64,000 nt of DNA from Halotia branconii CENA392 (lineage in GTDB: Bacteria; Cyanobacteriota; Cyanobacteriia; Cyanobacteriales; Nostocaceae). Positions within the stretch are counted from its first letter, which is position 1, and every line of letters starts with the position of its first letter. Positions 26,804-38,879 of this stretch are shown piece after piece. The stretch lies in assembly GCF_029953635.1 (NCBI RefSeq), contig NZ_CP124543.1, positions 1,467,455 to 1,531,454 of the forward strand, given 5' to 3'. A program made the position numbers and the translations under genes. The notes under the pieces are model-generated. The model did not search any database and was not told where the DNA came from. It saw nothing but the letters and a program-made list of their open reading frames with translations.

Positions 26804-26963
26804 GGGTGCATCCCAGTTTTTATTTGACAACAAGAGAATAAGTGTCATTGCGAGGAGGAACGACGAAGCAATCGCATTGACTTGTTTGTAGTCAGAGATT
26901 TTGCGATTGCTTCACTCCACTTCGTTACGTTCGCAATGACGTTCAAAAAAGTGGGATGCTCCC
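26804..26963. repeat. Nested palindromic (MITE-like) element
   Basis: An outer pair, GGGTGCATCCCAGTTTTT and AAAAAAGTGGGATGCTCCC, encloses an inner pair, GTCATTGCGAGG (from 26844) and TCGCAATGAC (to 26940), with AGCAATCGCA/TGCGATTGCT arms. The element is about 160 bases with no open frame. This kind of palindrome is common in Nostocales genomes and may be non-autonomous mobile DNA. Confidence 0.7.
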
Positions 26964-27101
26964 TGAGTTGATTATCTACATACACCATAGTCTGTATAGA
27001 TTTTGATACAAATTAACTGATAATATATTTTTGTTACTAAGTATCCTTCAACGCCTAATTAAGTAACCTAGAAGTAACACCCTCAATTCTTGGATAAAGT
27101 C

Positions 27102-27824
27102 ATGGTTGAGCAACTCTTAATTAATGATGATGATTACTACGTGCCAGATGCCAACCAGTTAGTCACTGAAGATGATACACCTGTGGACAATTTCGCATCT
27201 GCCAAACAACAACGCCTTTTAGTTGGCTCTCTTTACAGTTCTATACAAAGCCAGACTTTCGTAGCTGAGGCTAATGTAGGTATTTACTATACAGACCTTC
27301 AGCCCGCTATTGTACCTGATGTTTTTCTCAGCTTAGATGTCCAATTACCTCAAAGTTGGTGGGAGAAACAGAACCGTTGTTATATGGTGTGGCGTTTTGG
27401 TAAGCCTCCAGAAGTCGTCATTGAGATTGTCTCTAACAAAGAAGGTGACGAACTAGGAAAAAAACTAAAAATTTATGAACACATGCGGGCTAGTTACTAT
27501 ATTGTATATGACCCAAACCAGCAACTAAAAGAGCAAGTACTACGCATTTATGAACTTAGAGGAATGCGTTACTTTGAAACTTCAGAAACTTGGTTAGAAC
27601 AAGTGGGTTTAGGTGTAACTTTATGGGAAGGTGAATTTGAAGGTAGACAAGATACTTGGTTACGCTGGTGCTATCAAGATAGAACTGTCTTACTGACTGG
27701 AGATGAACGCGCCGAACAAGAACAACAACGCGCCGAACAAGCTGAAAAACGTGTCCAGTTACTTGCACAAAGACTACGAGCTATGGGTATAGATCCTGAT
27801 ACTCTCTCAGATACTGATGTATGA
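27102..27824 (+). CDS. Uma2 family (DUF820) PD-(D/E)XK nuclease-like protein
   Basis: This 240-residue protein has the core strands LQPAIVPDVFLSLDV and KPPEVVIEIVSNKEGDELGKK, with the D and E/K residues of the nuclease site, then YEHMRASYYIVYDPN. The C-terminal tail RAEQEQQRAEQAEKRVQLLA and LRAMGIDPDTL parallels that of the copy at 14764. ATG at 27102 is favoured over TTG at 27090. It is convergent with miaA. Confidence 0.92.
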   Translation: MVEQLLINDDDYYVPDANQLVTEDDTPVDNFASAKQQRLLVGSLYSSIQSQTFVAEANVGIYYTDLQPAIVPDVFLSLDVQLPQSWWEKQNRCYMVWRFGKPPEVVIEIVSNKEGDELGKKLKIYEHMRASYYIVYDPNQQLKEQVLRIYELRGMRYFETSETWLEQVGLGVTLWEGEFEGRQDTWLRWCYQDRTVLLTGDERAEQEQQRAEQAEKRVQLLAQRLRAMGIDPDTLSDTDV

Positions 27825-27855
27825 GCGCTAAAAAATGTCTTGTCTTTGCGCTAAT

Positions 27856-28758
27856 TTAAAGCTTAGAACAGCAAAAATTCTTTACTCGCTGCCAAACTTT
27901 CTCTAACAAATCAGGATCATTTGCATCAAACCACTCAATGTGGGAATATGCTCTAAACCAAGTGCGTTGTCGTTTAGCAAATTGCCGCGTATGTAAAACT
28001 GTTAATTCTTTTGCTTCATCTAGAGAAATATCCCCAGCTAAATACTGCTTAATTTCTTGATATCCCAAAGTATTCAACAAAGGTAAATCAGCACCGTATT
28101 TCTGACAAAGATATTCCACCTCAGCCACCAAACCATTTGCTATCATTTGCTCAGTGCGCTTGTGAATACGTAGCTCTAGCTTTTTCACATCACAGTCTAA
28201 CCCAATTTGCAAAATGGGATAATTTGGTGGATTTTCTCCTTGCTGTTGAGAAATAGGTTTTCCAGTGATATAAAATACCTCTAAAGCTCGTAAAGTCCGC
28301 ACAATATCGTTAGCATGAATTTTTTGTGCAGCTAAGGTATCAACTTGTTGTAATATTCCATAGAGCGTGGTTTGACCAAGAAATTCAAGTTGCGATCGCA
28401 GTTGTTTATCCGGTGCAACTCTGGGAATTTTCATGCCTTGAACAATGGAACGGATATATAAGCCAGTGCCGCCAACTAATAATAATGGTGAAACACTAAG
28501 GGAAGCAACTAAACTTTGTGCTTGTTCTTGGTAGTCTGCTACCGTCATGATGTCTGTGGGATTGCAGATATCTATTAAATAATGTGGTACTGATTTTTGT
28601 TCTGCCAATATTGGCTTTGCCGTACCAATATCAAACTCGCGGTAAACTTGACGAGAATCAGCACTTAAAATTACAGAACCCAACCGCATCGCTAAATTCA
28701 AAGCTAACCCAGACTTACCCGTTGCTGTTGCTCCACAAATTACAATCAATTTTGTCAT
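27856..28758 (-). CDS. miaA: tRNA dimethylallyltransferase MiaA
   Basis: This 300-residue enzyme adds dimethylallyl to N6 of A37 in tRNAs reading UNN codons. Visible are the P-loop GATATGKSGLA (residues 9-19), SADSRQVYREFDIGTAKP, YLIDICNPTD, GGTGLYIRSIVQG and the C-terminal TRQFAKRQRTWFR. Length fits the family. It is divergent from gyrB across a repeat-bearing gap. Identity is sure. Confidence 0.97.
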   Translation of the reverse strand: MTKLIVICGATATGKSGLALNLAMRLGSVILSADSRQVYREFDIGTAKPILAEQKSVPHYLIDICNPTDIMTVADYQEQAQSLVASLSVSPLLLVGGTGLYIRSIVQGMKIPRVAPDKQLRSQLEFLGQTTLYGILQQVDTLAAQKIHANDIVRTLRALEVFYITGKPISQQQGENPPNYPILQIGLDCDVKKLELRIHKRTEQMIANGLVAEVEYLCQKYGADLPLLNTLGYQEIKQYLAGDISLDEAKELTVLHTRQFAKRQRTWFRAYSHIEWFDANDPDLLEKVWQRVKNFCCSKL

Positions 28759-28768
28759 TAGTTTAGTT

Positions 28769-28800
28769 GTCAGTGGTCAGTTGTTAGTGGTCAGTGGTCA
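28769..28800. repeat. GTCAGTGGTCAGTTG dispersed repeat
   Basis: Four imperfect copies of a GTCAGTGG/GTTAGTGG unit lie just upstream of miaA. The same repeat family occurs in frame inside smc and near 48905. Confidence 0.7.
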
Positions 28801-28843
28801 TTAATTATTTTCGTTTTGTTTACAATGTCTTAGAGTTATTGAC

Positions 28844-28952
28844 AAGGCTTTTGTGTTAAAATATTGAAGCTTTTTTGCATTTTTTGCCTGGGACGGTTTC
28901 AACCCCACTGTTCACAACAATTTTGATCACCATCAGTTACAGTATTAGCCAG
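28844..28952 (+). repeat. Decayed duplicate of the gyrB leader and first codons
   Basis: This segment aligns along its whole length with 29123-29232. Shared blocks are AAGGCTTTTGTGTTA, TTTTTTGC..TGGG.CG..TTCAACCCCAC, AATTTT and CAGTTACAGT. The position matching the gyrB start codon reads ATC instead of ATG, so it cannot start translation there. Confidence 0.75.
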
Positions 28953-29065
28953 ACTTTTATTCTAGAAGCTATTCATAAGTGATTAGAGATTCACATTGCA
29001 AATAATAAAGTATTTATACTTAATAAACAAATTAACTTAAAATTGAGGCAATTCATTCAAAAAAC

Positions 29066-29088
29066 ATATAGGGTTATATCCCCTATAT
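29066..29088 (+). promoter_or_regulatory. Palindrome in the gyrB upstream region
   Basis: ATATAGGG (29066-29073) pairs perfectly with CCCTATAT (29081-29088) around a 7-base spacer, 117 bases before gyrB. It may be a protein-binding site or part of the promoter; no family is known to me. Confidence 0.35.
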
Positions 29089-29156
29089 AAACTTCTCATA
29101 AGATTGACCTACAGTCGCCATTAAGGCTTTTGTGTTAGAATTTTGGTGTGTTTTGA

Positions 29157-31145
<1,989 letters not shown>

Positions 31146-31318
31146 TATCAAACAGGTAGCAGAACAGGGGAACAAATGGGTAGTTGGTAGACACCAATTA
31201 CCCATTTATATTTGGAGCGATCGTTTTTGAAATTACCTCATTAGGCTGAGGGATTTTATAGATAAGTTTATTAACTATTGTCAGTAAATCTCCATATCTC
31301 TAGATTTTCCGCAAAATT

Positions 31319-31969
31319 ATGAACGCGAACAAAAGCATACAAAAAACATTGTGCAATATTAGTGTAGGTAGTCTAATTGCTTTATCTGCCTGTACCCAAC
31401 CTGTCGTTACGCAAACTCCCACAACAACCGTTTCTCCTGCTGCGCCAACTCCCATCACAACCAACTCTCCAATTACAGAAACTCCCACTAGTACAACTGC
31501 TAACCGCAACTTAGCAGAACTAGCACAGTCAGCAGCCAGTCAAGGACAGTTTCAAACTTTAACAAAAGCGGTACAAGCCGCAGGCTTAAATGGACAGTTG
31601 ACTACCTCAGGCCCTTACACAGTCTTTGCACCCACTGATGCTGCTTTCGCTGCTTTACCAACAGGCACTTTAGATAATCTCTTGAAACCAGAAAACAAAC
31701 AACAATTAGTAAGGCTGCTTGCCTACCATGTGATACCGGGGCAAATTACCTCCAGCCAAATCACACCCGGACAAGTCAAAACACTAGAGGGAACTCCCGT
31801 TACAATCAAGGTTGAGGATACGGGCAAAGCAATTACTGTCAACGGTGCTAAAGTCACTCAAGCAGACATCCCAGCTAACAATGGTATTGTTCATATAGTT
31901 GATAAAGTAATTCTGCCACCTAATTTTCCAGCCAGTTTTAATACAACGCCAACACCAACACCGCGTTAA
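31319..31969 (+). CDS. Fasciclin-domain lipoprotein
   Basis: This 216-residue exported protein has a lipoprotein signal with lipobox IALSAC (Cys near residue 25), then a Thr/Pro-rich linker (residues 28-60), then one fasciclin (FAS1/beta-Ig-h3) domain at about 65-205: LAELAQSAASQGQFQTLTKAV, GPYTVFAPTDAAFAALP, LAYHVIPGQI and NGIVHIVDKVILPP. FAS1 domains take part in surface adhesion. The tail is again Thr/Pro-rich. It is followed by repeat-rich DNA. Confidence 0.94.
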   Translation: MNANKSIQKTLCNISVGSLIALSACTQPVVTQTPTTTVSPAAPTPITTNSPITETPTSTTANRNLAELAQSAASQGQFQTLTKAVQAAGLNGQLTTSGPYTVFAPTDAAFAALPTGTLDNLLKPENKQQLVRLLAYHVIPGQITSSQITPGQVKTLEGTPVTIKVEDTGKAITVNGAKVTQADIPANNGIVHIVDKVILPPNFPASFNTTPTPTPR

Positions 31970-32410
31970 TTAGGCATTGGTTATGGGGCATTGGGCATGG
32001 GAAAGAGGCAGTACTTCGACTTGCTTCAACTGCGCCCTTCTCCTGTCAAAGACGCTGCGCGCTAAGCGTAGCTGTGCCGTAGGCTTTACGGCTACGCTCA
32101 AGCTCAACTCAGCAACCAACGTTCAGGACAAGCTCAGTGACCGGGACACAGCACTTCGTGATGGGAAAAAACTTACCAATGCCCTACGCCCTATGCCCTA
32201 TGCCCTATGCCCCAAGCGACGGGGCGATGGTTACTGAGCGTACTTGTGCTGAGTTTTGACACTTCGACAGGCTCAGTGCAGCGCTGCCCGGTAATCAAGT
32301 TTCGACTACGCGGTAATCGAGCGAAGTCGAGATTCAACTGCCGCGAAGTCGAGATTCAACTACCACGTAGTCGAAGTAGCCGAAGTACTATCCCTCTCCA
32401 CCACCAGGGG
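31970..32410. repeat. Mosaic of dispersed repeats
   Basis: About 440 bases are built from several repeat families: GGGCATTGGGCATGGG, CCCTATGCCCTATG (tandem), GCTACGGCACAG-type arms, GCGACGGGGCGATGGTTACT (also near 56911), and CGAAGTCGAGATTCAACTGC in direct repeats (reverse-complement copy near 48850). Open frames here are by-products of repeats and look non-coding. Confidence 0.8.
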
Positions 32411-33600
32411 ATGGAGTTTACCGTCGCTTTTAATGAATTTATCCCACAAGCTAGAAAAGCATTTGTTATGCTGAAAAAGCCAATATCCATCCCATGTACT
32501 CAAATGCAATTGCTTAACTATTTCCAGGATTAGATATCGTATTCTGAACAATATTTTGCCGGAGATAGCAGTATTATATTTAACAACTTAATTACTGAAT
32601 CTAATTTGGTAACTCTATTTAAACTAATCATCTGAATACTGTATGTTCTAACTTCTTGCTACTATCAGCAGATAACAGCTTGCTATTAACTTCCAAGATT
32701 ACTGTAGTAATGGCTATTGTTTTCCTAGTATCCGATAAAATTTTGTCTGAAGTAGGTTAAATATCTGTAATCTCAACTGTTAAATTCTTTCTAAATTGAT
32801 TAAAATATCGGTGGATACAATAAAAACAGTTTGTCAAGTTTCATAGGGTTGAAATCTCAACAGTGCGCTAATGTGTAAATAAGACTGAATCAGTTAAATC
32901 TTAATTAATCGCGATCTAGCTGATTCTGCCACAGCCTTAGCTCCCTAGTTCAGGCAGTTGGCGCACATCAGGTTAAGCATCTTAAAATAAGCATCACCAC
33001 TTTTACTTTGATCTATCCTGCGGGGAAATCCCGCTAAAACTCTCCAAAAGAAGTCATTTATGAAGGAAATGTAAAAATGGGTAACTTAATACATTGAACC
33101 GAAGTTAACATCAAGTACGCTCTTTCTAAGTAATTAATGTTGTACATAATACCTAAAATTATGTAAGGGTACTTGTAGTTTCCTTTTCATGTAAACCTAA
33201 TGTCACTGCAATTGAAAAAAGTTTTAGGAAAAATTTAAGCGTATGCCTACGATTTCCTATGTCTTTATTGATAATAGTGACTTTACCCTGCTTAATAACT
33301 TTATGAGTGATACACAAAAAGAGTGCAATTTCTGTGAAACAGGCTACAATCGGAACAGTCTTAATAAGGAAATATGCCAACAGTCATATTTGTTATATAT
33401 GGAGTGGTAAATTTTTTTATGAGGGCAAGTCTTTTTTGAGACTAAGCGATTAAAAGTTGTGTGTAACAGCAACACATAATTACTTTTGCTAAGGTGATTA
33501 AGTCAGCATTAACTGCGACTTTCTACATTCAGTAAAAAACTCCTCTCAAAGAGGAAAAAAACTTCCGAAAGTATCTCAGGGAAATCAGCCTAAAACCCTA
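32411..33600. other. Long gene-free region upstream of sigA
   Basis: Nearly 1.2 kb without a convincing gene. It has small hairpins such as GCGGGGAAATCCCGC near 33018 and CCTCTCAAAGAGG at 33542-33554. It probably carries several sigA promoters and a long leader, or a small RNA I cannot identify. Confidence 0.5.
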
Positions 33601-33616
33601 TTTTCGGTTATTAACT

Positions 33617-33637
33617 AGCTCTTTTAATAAAAGAGCT
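33617..33637 (+). promoter_or_regulatory. Perfect hairpin in the sigA leader
   Basis: AGCTCTTTT (33617-33625) and AAAAGAGCT (33629-33637) form a 9-base stem with a 3-base loop, 51 bases before the sigA start. No T-run follows, so it is not a normal terminator; it may affect mRNA stability or initiation. Confidence 0.45.
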
Positions 33638-33687
33638 GTAAACACATCTTGAGTAATTGATTCTGCAAGGAGCATGAGGAACGCGGC

Positions 33688-34860
33688 ATGAACCAGGCTA
33701 ACAACGTACTCGAAAGCATATATCAGCCTGACCTAGAAATGATAAATCAGCCTGAGCTCGAGTTAGGAGAACTCTTAATCGAGGATGAAGAAGAGGACTT
33801 GCTGATTACCGATGATGGCGACGATGAATTTTTAGAGCCTCAGTCTGATGAGGACGACGCAAAGTCTGGAAAAGCCGCTAAATCGCGTCGTCGAACCCAG
33901 ACCAAGAAAAAGCACTACACTGAAGATTCAATTCGTCTGTATCTGCAAGAAATTGGTCGGATTCGTCTGTTGCGGGCAGATGAAGAAATTGAATTGGCAC
34001 GGAAAATTGCCGATTTGCTGGAATTAGAAAGGGTGCGGGAAAGACTTTATGAGCAACTAGAACGCGATCCCAGAGACAGCGAATGGGCAGAAGCAGTACA
34101 ACTCCCGCTGCCAGCATTTCGTTATCGTTTGCATGTTGGCCGCAGGGCAAAAGATAAGATGGTGCAATCAAACTTGCGCCTTGTGGTTTCAATTGCCAAA
34201 AAGTATATGAATCGTGGTTTATCCTTCCAAGACTTAATTCAAGAAGGCAGTCTTGGCTTGATTCGTGCTGCTGAGAAGTTCGACCACGAAAAAGGTTACA
34301 AGTTTTCTACTTATGCTACATGGTGGATTCGTCAAGCAATTACCAGAGCGATCGCTGACCAATCCCGCACTATCCGTCTTCCGGTTCACCTCTACGAAAC
34401 CATCTCGCGGATTAAGAAAACCACCAAATTGCTTTCTCAAGAAATGGGTCGCAAACCCACTGAAGAAGAAATTGCTACTCGCATGGAAATGACCATCGAG
34501 AAGTTGCGGTTCATTGCTAAATCTGCTCAATTGCCTATTTCATTAGAAACGCCCATTGGGAAAGAAGAAGATTCTCGACTGGGCGATTTTATTGAGTCCG
34601 ATGGTGAGACCCCAGAAGATCAAGTTTCCAAAAATCTTTTACGCGAAGACCTCGAAAAAGTCCTAGATAGTCTCAGCCCTCGTGAGCGAGACGTTCTTCG
34701 ACTCCGCTATGGTTTAGACGATGGTCGGATGAAGACCCTAGAAGAAATTGGACAAATTTTCAACGTTACCCGTGAACGGATTCGGCAAATTGAGGCAAAG
34801 GCACTCCGCAAGTTACGCCACCCAAATCGTAACAGTGTTCTTAAAGAATATATTCGGTAA
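33688..34860 (+). CDS. sigA: Principal RNA polymerase sigma factor SigA (RpoD type)
   Basis: This 390-residue protein is a group 1 sigma-70. The N-terminus is acidic ([20 protein letters not shown]). Region 1.2 is [16 protein letters not shown], region 2 [20 protein letters not shown] ... [20 protein letters not shown] (the -10 recognition helix), region 3 [15 protein letters not shown], and region 4 [15 protein letters not shown] ... [20 protein letters not shown] (-35 recognition). It directs housekeeping transcription. A strong terminator follows. Length and the acidic N-terminus fit cyanobacterial SigA rather than SigB-E. Confidence 0.96.
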   Translation: MNQANNVLESIYQPDLEMINQPELELGELLIEDEEEDLLITDDGDDEFLEPQSDEDDAKSGKAAKSRRRTQTKKKHYTEDSIRLYLQEIGRIRLLRADEEIELARKIADLLELERVRERLYEQLERDPRDSEWAEAVQLPLPAFRYRLHVGRRAKDKMVQSNLRLVVSIAKKYMNRGLSFQDLIQEGSLGLIRAAEKFDHEKGYKFSTYATWWIRQAITRAIADQSRTIRLPVHLYETISRIKKTTKLLSQEMGRKPTEEEIATRMEMTIEKLRFIAKSAQLPISLETPIGKEEDSRLGDFIESDGETPEDQVSKNLLREDLEKVLDSLSPRERDVLRLRYGLDDGRMKTLEEIGQIFNVTRERIRQIEAKALRKLRHPNRNSVLKEYIR

Positions 34861-34911
34861 TTAATTGTCATTCTTTACTGACAATTGGTAACTGACGAAA
34901 AGTCAAAAATT

Positions 34912-34948
34912 AAAAACCTGGTAGTGAATTGATCACTCCAGGTTTTTT
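34912..34948 (+). terminator. Rho-independent terminator after sigA
   Basis: AAAACCTGG, a bulged T and AGTGA pair with TCACT and CCAGGTTTT around the loop ATTGA, followed by TTTTT. It is 52 bases past the sigA stop. The A-rich left side makes it potentially bidirectional for the HLIP gene. Confidence 0.85.
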
Positions 34949-34979
34949 AGTTTATTGACAAGATTCTGTCCTAATAATT

Positions 34980-35171
34980 TTATAAAATACCCCAGAAGTG
35001 TAAAAAGCCTTTACCAGAGAAAAGCTCAATTAGTACTGCTGCTAAAAAGCCGATCATTGCCAAACGACCGTTCCAAATTTCTGCTTGAGGAGTAAAACCC
35101 CAACGCCAAGCATTGCGATCTTCAATTACGGGGGTGGTAATTTTTGTGGTGGTTGTAGTTGCGTTAGTCAT
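34980..35171 (-). CDS. hli: High-light-inducible protein (HLIP/SCP)
   Basis: This 63-residue single-helix member of the light-harvesting (CAB/ELIP) superfamily has the conserved chlorophyll-binding helix [20 protein letters not shown] preceded by WGFTPQAE. HLIPs bind chlorophyll and carotenoid in the thylakoid and protect photosystem assembly under stress. ATG at 35171 is used; an upstream in-frame GTG would add three residues. It is convergent with sigA and stands alone. Confidence 0.94.
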   Translation of the reverse strand: MTNATTTTTKITTPVIEDRNAWRWGFTPQAEIWNGRLAMIGFLAAVLIELFSGKGFLHFWGIL

Positions 35172-35413
35172 GATTGGCACTCCAAACTGGATTTACGAAG
35201 GATTGTTGCCTTATGTAAACTAATATAACAATCTTTCTCATTGATGCAACCCTAATTTATATTTTTATTTCTATAGCTTGACTAGATAATGGATATTAAT
35301 AAGTGAATAACTAATACATCTATCTTTAGATATAATTACTAAAATTGCTTAATATTTTGCAATTTCAATTTTTAGCCTTACTAATGACCTGTTTTAATTA
35401 ACTTGACCAATGA

Positions 35414-35446
35414 CAAAACTCTATCCACAAAGAGATAGAGTTTTTA
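35414..35446 (-). terminator. Terminator after the gyrA-type gene
   Basis: AAACTCTATC and GATAGAGTTT pair around CACAAAGA, 15 bases beyond the minus-strand stop at 35461. Both sides are flanked by A/T runs, so it may act in both directions. Confidence 0.7.
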
Positions 35447-35460
35447 TTTAATCTCCCTGG

Positions 35461-37977
35461 CTAACGAACTTCGGCAACAGTGATAATTTTCTCATCACGG
35501 CTAAGTTGCAGGATGCTTTCACCCTTACCATCTCTACCTAAAATAGGCACTGTTTCTACAGGTATTTTGACTACTCGTTCTTTGTTAGTAACTAGTGCTA
35601 CTTCAGCAGAAGCGATCGCCTTCACCATACCAGCTAAATTGTCAGTTTTATTGCCAAATTTCACCGCTTGCGTACCTAAATCACCCCGACTAGCTGCTCT
35701 TAATTGACTTGCAGCTATTCGCTTGGCATATCCTTCTTGAGTAACTAATAGCAGTTGGTCATCTTTACCTACAGTGACACAGCCAACCATTTGCTGATTT
35801 CTCAACAGTCTAAATGCTTGTAAACCCATTGCTGTGCGACCCATGACAGGTAATTGCTCATCATTGGCTGCAAACCGCAATACTCGCCCACTGGAACTAG
35901 CTAAAACTAAGTGTTCCCCTGGAGTGGTGAACTGAGTATATGACAATTCATCGTTATCTTTAAGCTTCAAAATCGTAATTCCGCGACGAGTCAGATTAGT
36001 CAATTCTTCTAAAGACAAGCGTTTGATTCGTCCGTGTTTTGTCAGCAAAATTAGCTGTTGAGTATCTAAATTTTCTGGTAGTAAAAGGCGGCTTACTACA
36101 GCTTCTTGAGCGCTTTGAGCAGTACTAGTAAGTGTAGTAATTAATGGTGTTCCTCTTGAAGAACGTCCAGTAGTTAAGGGAATTTCTCCTACCTGCACTG
36201 GGTAGAGTTTGCCACTACTAGTTAATACCAGCAATTCTTTTTCTGTATCGGTCAACTCGGTTTGGATGATGAAATCATGATCGTGCAGACCGTTTTCTGT
36301 TTTCGACTTTCTCCCTGATGGTTGAGTGTGGCGTACATAACCCCGTTGGGTAAATTCTAAAACCGCTGCTTCTGGTGATTGTTCTAACTTAGGAGTTAGG
36401 ATTTGGGATTTAGGATTATCTGAATCAGATCCTTTTTTGCTTGTTTTTTTATTTTCTTGTAGCTTTGTTTCACTAATATTAGGTAAGAGTTTAGTGCGTC
36501 GGGGATTGCCATACTTACGCTTGAGCGATCGCAAGTCTTTTTTCATTGACTTGAGTAATTCTCGGCGATCGCTGAGTAATCTTTGTAATAAACTAATTTG
36601 CTCACTAAGTTGGTCAAACTCTTGCTGCAAGTTCTGTTGTTCTAAACTTGTGAGGCGGCGCAACGGCATAGCTAAAATTGCATCTCCTTGTACCTCACTC
36701 AAATCTAATTGAGTACAAAGGTTGATTTTTGCTGTACTACCATCGGCAGCACGGCGCAAAATTTCAATGACTGCATCTAAATTAGACAAGGCTTTGAGTA
36801 ACCCTGCGACTACATGCAACCGACTTTCCGCTTTATCCAACTCATAACCGTAGCGACGATTTAACGTTTCTTCTCTGAAGTTCAAAAACTCCTGCAATAT
36901 TTGCCGCAAGCTTAACTGGCGGGGTTGTCCATCTACTATTGCTAAGAGAATTGCGCCAAAAGTTGTTTGTAAAGCGGTTTGGTGATACAAGTGCTGGAGA
37001 ACTTCTTGAGGATCGGTATCACGTTTGAGTTCAATTACTACCCGCATCCCTTCGCGATCGCTTTCGTCCCGCAGATCAGAAATTCCTTGCAGACGGCCTT
37101 GATTGACTAAATCTGCTACTTTCTCAATCCAACCTGCTTTATTCACTTGATAAGGCAATTCTGTAATAATGATTGCTGTCCGCCGCTTACTACCTCTAAC
37201 AGGTGCAATTTCCTCCAGCGTTGCGACTCCTCGCAATAAAATTCCACCTTTACCAGTGCTGTATGCTTCTTTAATTCCTGTATCACCAACTATTTCCCCA
37301 CCAGTAGGAAAGTCTGGGCCAGGAATTAATTTTAATAATTTTTCATCTGATAAATCCGGTTGATCGATTAAAGCAATTAAGCCATCAACCACTTCTTCTA
37401 AGTTGTGTGGAGGAATATTCGTTGCCATACCTACAGCAATACCAGCACAACCATTCAGCAATAAAAACGGCAACTGAGCAGGTAACACTGTTGGTTCTTG
37501 CTGGGAATTATCGAAGTTACCAATAAATTCCACCGTTTCATCACCAATTTCTGCCAGCATTCCCTCATGGCTAATAGGTGAAAGACGCGTTTCTGTATAA
37601 CGCATCGCCGCTGGTGGATCGTTATCAACGCTGCCAAAGTTACCGTGTCCTGCTAGTAAAGGATAGCGACTAGAAAATTCCTGTACTAGTCTGACTAAAG
37701 CATCGTAAACCGCTTGATCCCCGTGGGGATGGTATTTACCCAGCACGTCTCCCACGACACGAGCACATTTACGATAGGGTCTATCGGGTGTCAGTCCCAA
37801 CTCGTGCATAGCATATAAAATCCGCCGATGCACAGGTTTTAAGCCATCACGCACGTCTGGTAACGCCCGCCCAACAATCACACTCATGGCATATTCCAAG
37901 TAAGACCGTTGCATCTCGGTGTGCAGGGCTGTTGTGATCACCTGTCCCGTTGAGAGAAGGTTTAACTGTTTGGCCAT
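35461..37977 (-). CDS. gyrA: DNA gyrase/topoisomerase IV subunit A
   Basis: This 838-residue protein is the DNA breakage-reunion subunit of a type IIA topoisomerase. The active Tyr127 lies in AMRYTETRL; upstream are [19 protein letters not shown] and [15 protein letters not shown]. The C-terminal beta-pinwheel has about six blades ([40 protein letters not shown] and so on). I do not see the QRRGGKG-type GyrA box in blade 1 (the matching place reads [12 protein letters not shown]), which would favour a ParC-like or second GyrA paralogue. An inserted Lys/Ser-rich linker ([17 protein letters not shown]) separates the coiled coil and the pinwheel. Family certain, subtype open. Confidence 0.9.
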   Translation of the reverse strand: MAKQLNLLSTGQVITTALHTEMQRSYLEYAMSVIVGRALPDVRDGLKPVHRRILYAMHELGLTPDRPYRKCARVVGDVLGKYHPHGDQAVYDALVRLVQEFSSRYPLLAGHGNFGSVDNDPPAAMRYTETRLSPISHEGMLAEIGDETVEFIGNFDNSQQEPTVLPAQLPFLLLNGCAGIAVGMATNIPPHNLEEVVDGLIALIDQPDLSDEKLLKLIPGPDFPTGGEIVGDTGIKEAYSTGKGGILLRGVATLEEIAPVRGSKRRTAIIITELPYQVNKAGWIEKVADLVNQGRLQGISDLRDESDREGMRVVIELKRDTDPQEVLQHLYHQTALQTTFGAILLAIVDGQPRQLSLRQILQEFLNFREETLNRRYGYELDKAESRLHVVAGLLKALSNLDAVIEILRRAADGSTAKINLCTQLDLSEVQGDAILAMPLRRLTSLEQQNLQQEFDQLSEQISLLQRLLSDRRELLKSMKKDLRSLKRKYGNPRRTKLLPNISETKLQENKKTSKKGSDSDNPKSQILTPKLEQSPEAAVLEFTQRGYVRHTQPSGRKSKTENGLHDHDFIIQTELTDTEKELLVLTSSGKLYPVQVGEIPLTTGRSSRGTPLITTLTSTAQSAQEAVVSRLLLPENLDTQQLILLTKHGRIKRLSLEELTNLTRRGITILKLKDNDELSYTQFTTPGEHLVLASSSGRVLRFAANDEQLPVMGRTAMGLQAFRLLRNQQMVGCVTVGKDDQLLLVTQEGYAKRIAASQLRAASRGDLGTQAVKFGNKTDNLAGMVKAIASAEVALVTNKERVVKIPVETVPILGRDGKGESILQLSRDEKIITVAEVR

Positions 37978-38193
37978 GAGTTTTTTCCCTGAATTTTAAC
38001 TACACAAAAGTCGCTATAACTGAACATCGCAGCAAACACAGCATAACGGATGAAATGGGATTACTAACACAATCTTGATAGTCAAAAGATAAACAGCAGT
38101 AGTATCATCCTTGATGACGGGGATGCACTTTGATTACTCAAAAAATGTTTTGCTCAGGTTGTAATCTCCCTCACCTCTATAAATAAAATTCTC

Positions 38194-38598
38194 ATGAAAA
38201 CCGTTCTAATTGTTGAAGACGATTTAATTAATGCTCGTGTTTTTTCCAAAATTTTGACCAAGCGCGGCGGTTTGGATGTGAAACACACTGAAAATGTAGA
38301 AGAAGTAATAAGCATTGCCCAATCAGGAGAAGCAGACCTAATTTTAATGGATGTTTCTCTTTCCAGAAGTGTTTACCAAGGTAAATCTGTTGATGGAATT
38401 AAAATTACACAAATGCTGAAATCTGACCCCAAGACAGCAAATTTGCCTGTTATTTTGGTAACAGCACACGCAATGGAAGGCGATCGCGAGAACTTTCTCA
38501 AGCAAAGCGGCGCTGATGGTTACATCTCTAAACCTGTTGTAGACCATCAACAGTTTGTTGATCAAATCTTGGCACTTCTCCCCATAGATAATCACTAA
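38194..38598 (+). CDS. Single-domain response regulator (REC)
   Basis: This 134-residue receiver domain has no output domain. Acidic residues Glu-Asp-Asp follow LIV (VEDD, residues 8-11), the phosphoacceptor is in DLILMDVSLS, the conserved Thr in ILVTAHAM and Lys in YISKPV. Such proteins (CheY/DivK-like) act by protein contact in phosphorelays. No histidine kinase gene is adjacent. A strong terminator follows. Confidence 0.95.
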   Translation: MKTVLIVEDDLINARVFSKILTKRGGLDVKHTENVEEVISIAQSGEADLILMDVSLSRSVYQGKSVDGIKITQMLKSDPKTANLPVILVTAHAMEGDRENFLKQSGADGYISKPVVDHQQFVDQILALLPIDNH

Positions 38599-38617
38599 AA
38601 ACTAACGATATCTTTTC

Positions 38618-38655
38618 AAAAAGATTCGCCCAAAAGTTTGGGGCGAATCTTTTTC
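38618..38655 (+). terminator. Rho-independent terminator after the REC gene
   Basis: AAAAAGATTCGCCC and GGGCGAATCTTTTT form a perfect stem of about 14 bases around AAAAGTTTG, 20 bases past the stop, ending in a T-run. Confidence 0.9.
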
Positions 38656-38879
38656 ATCAAGATAGTATATATGTACTACGAAAAGGTAGTATTCGCAAGT
38701 ATTTAATTGAAATGGGGCATGGGGCATGGAGAAGAGGAATTGGAGCAGGGTGCGGGGTGCAAGGGGGAGTTTGAAACTACTTCGCACTTATTAATTTGTG
38801 GTTAACACTCTTTCCTCTTCTCCCCTGCTCCCTGCTCCCTGCCCCTTGTCCTTTTCCCCCTGCTTCCCCTGCCCTATTT
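38656..38879. repeat. Repeat-rich gap
   Basis: This gap holds GGGGCATGGGGCATGGAG, GCAGGGTGCGGGGTGC and CCCCTGCTCCCTGCTCCCTG units, members of families seen elsewhere in the window. No gene is seen. Confidence 0.6.

Noticed and set aside
31970..32410. Possible CRISPR array because of the direct repeats
   Set aside because: Units differ in length and spacing and belong to dispersed intergenic families; no regular spacers or cas genes.
31977..32533. Two plus-strand open frames of 86 and 108 codons
   Set aside because: They consist of dispersed repeat units, and the same peptide text (FRLRGNRAKSRFNC) arises from a reverse copy near 48900; no ribosome site or family.
33159..33380. Minus-strand 73-codon frame upstream of sigA
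   Set aside because: No ribosome site, no recognisable domain, and it lies in a probable regulatory region.
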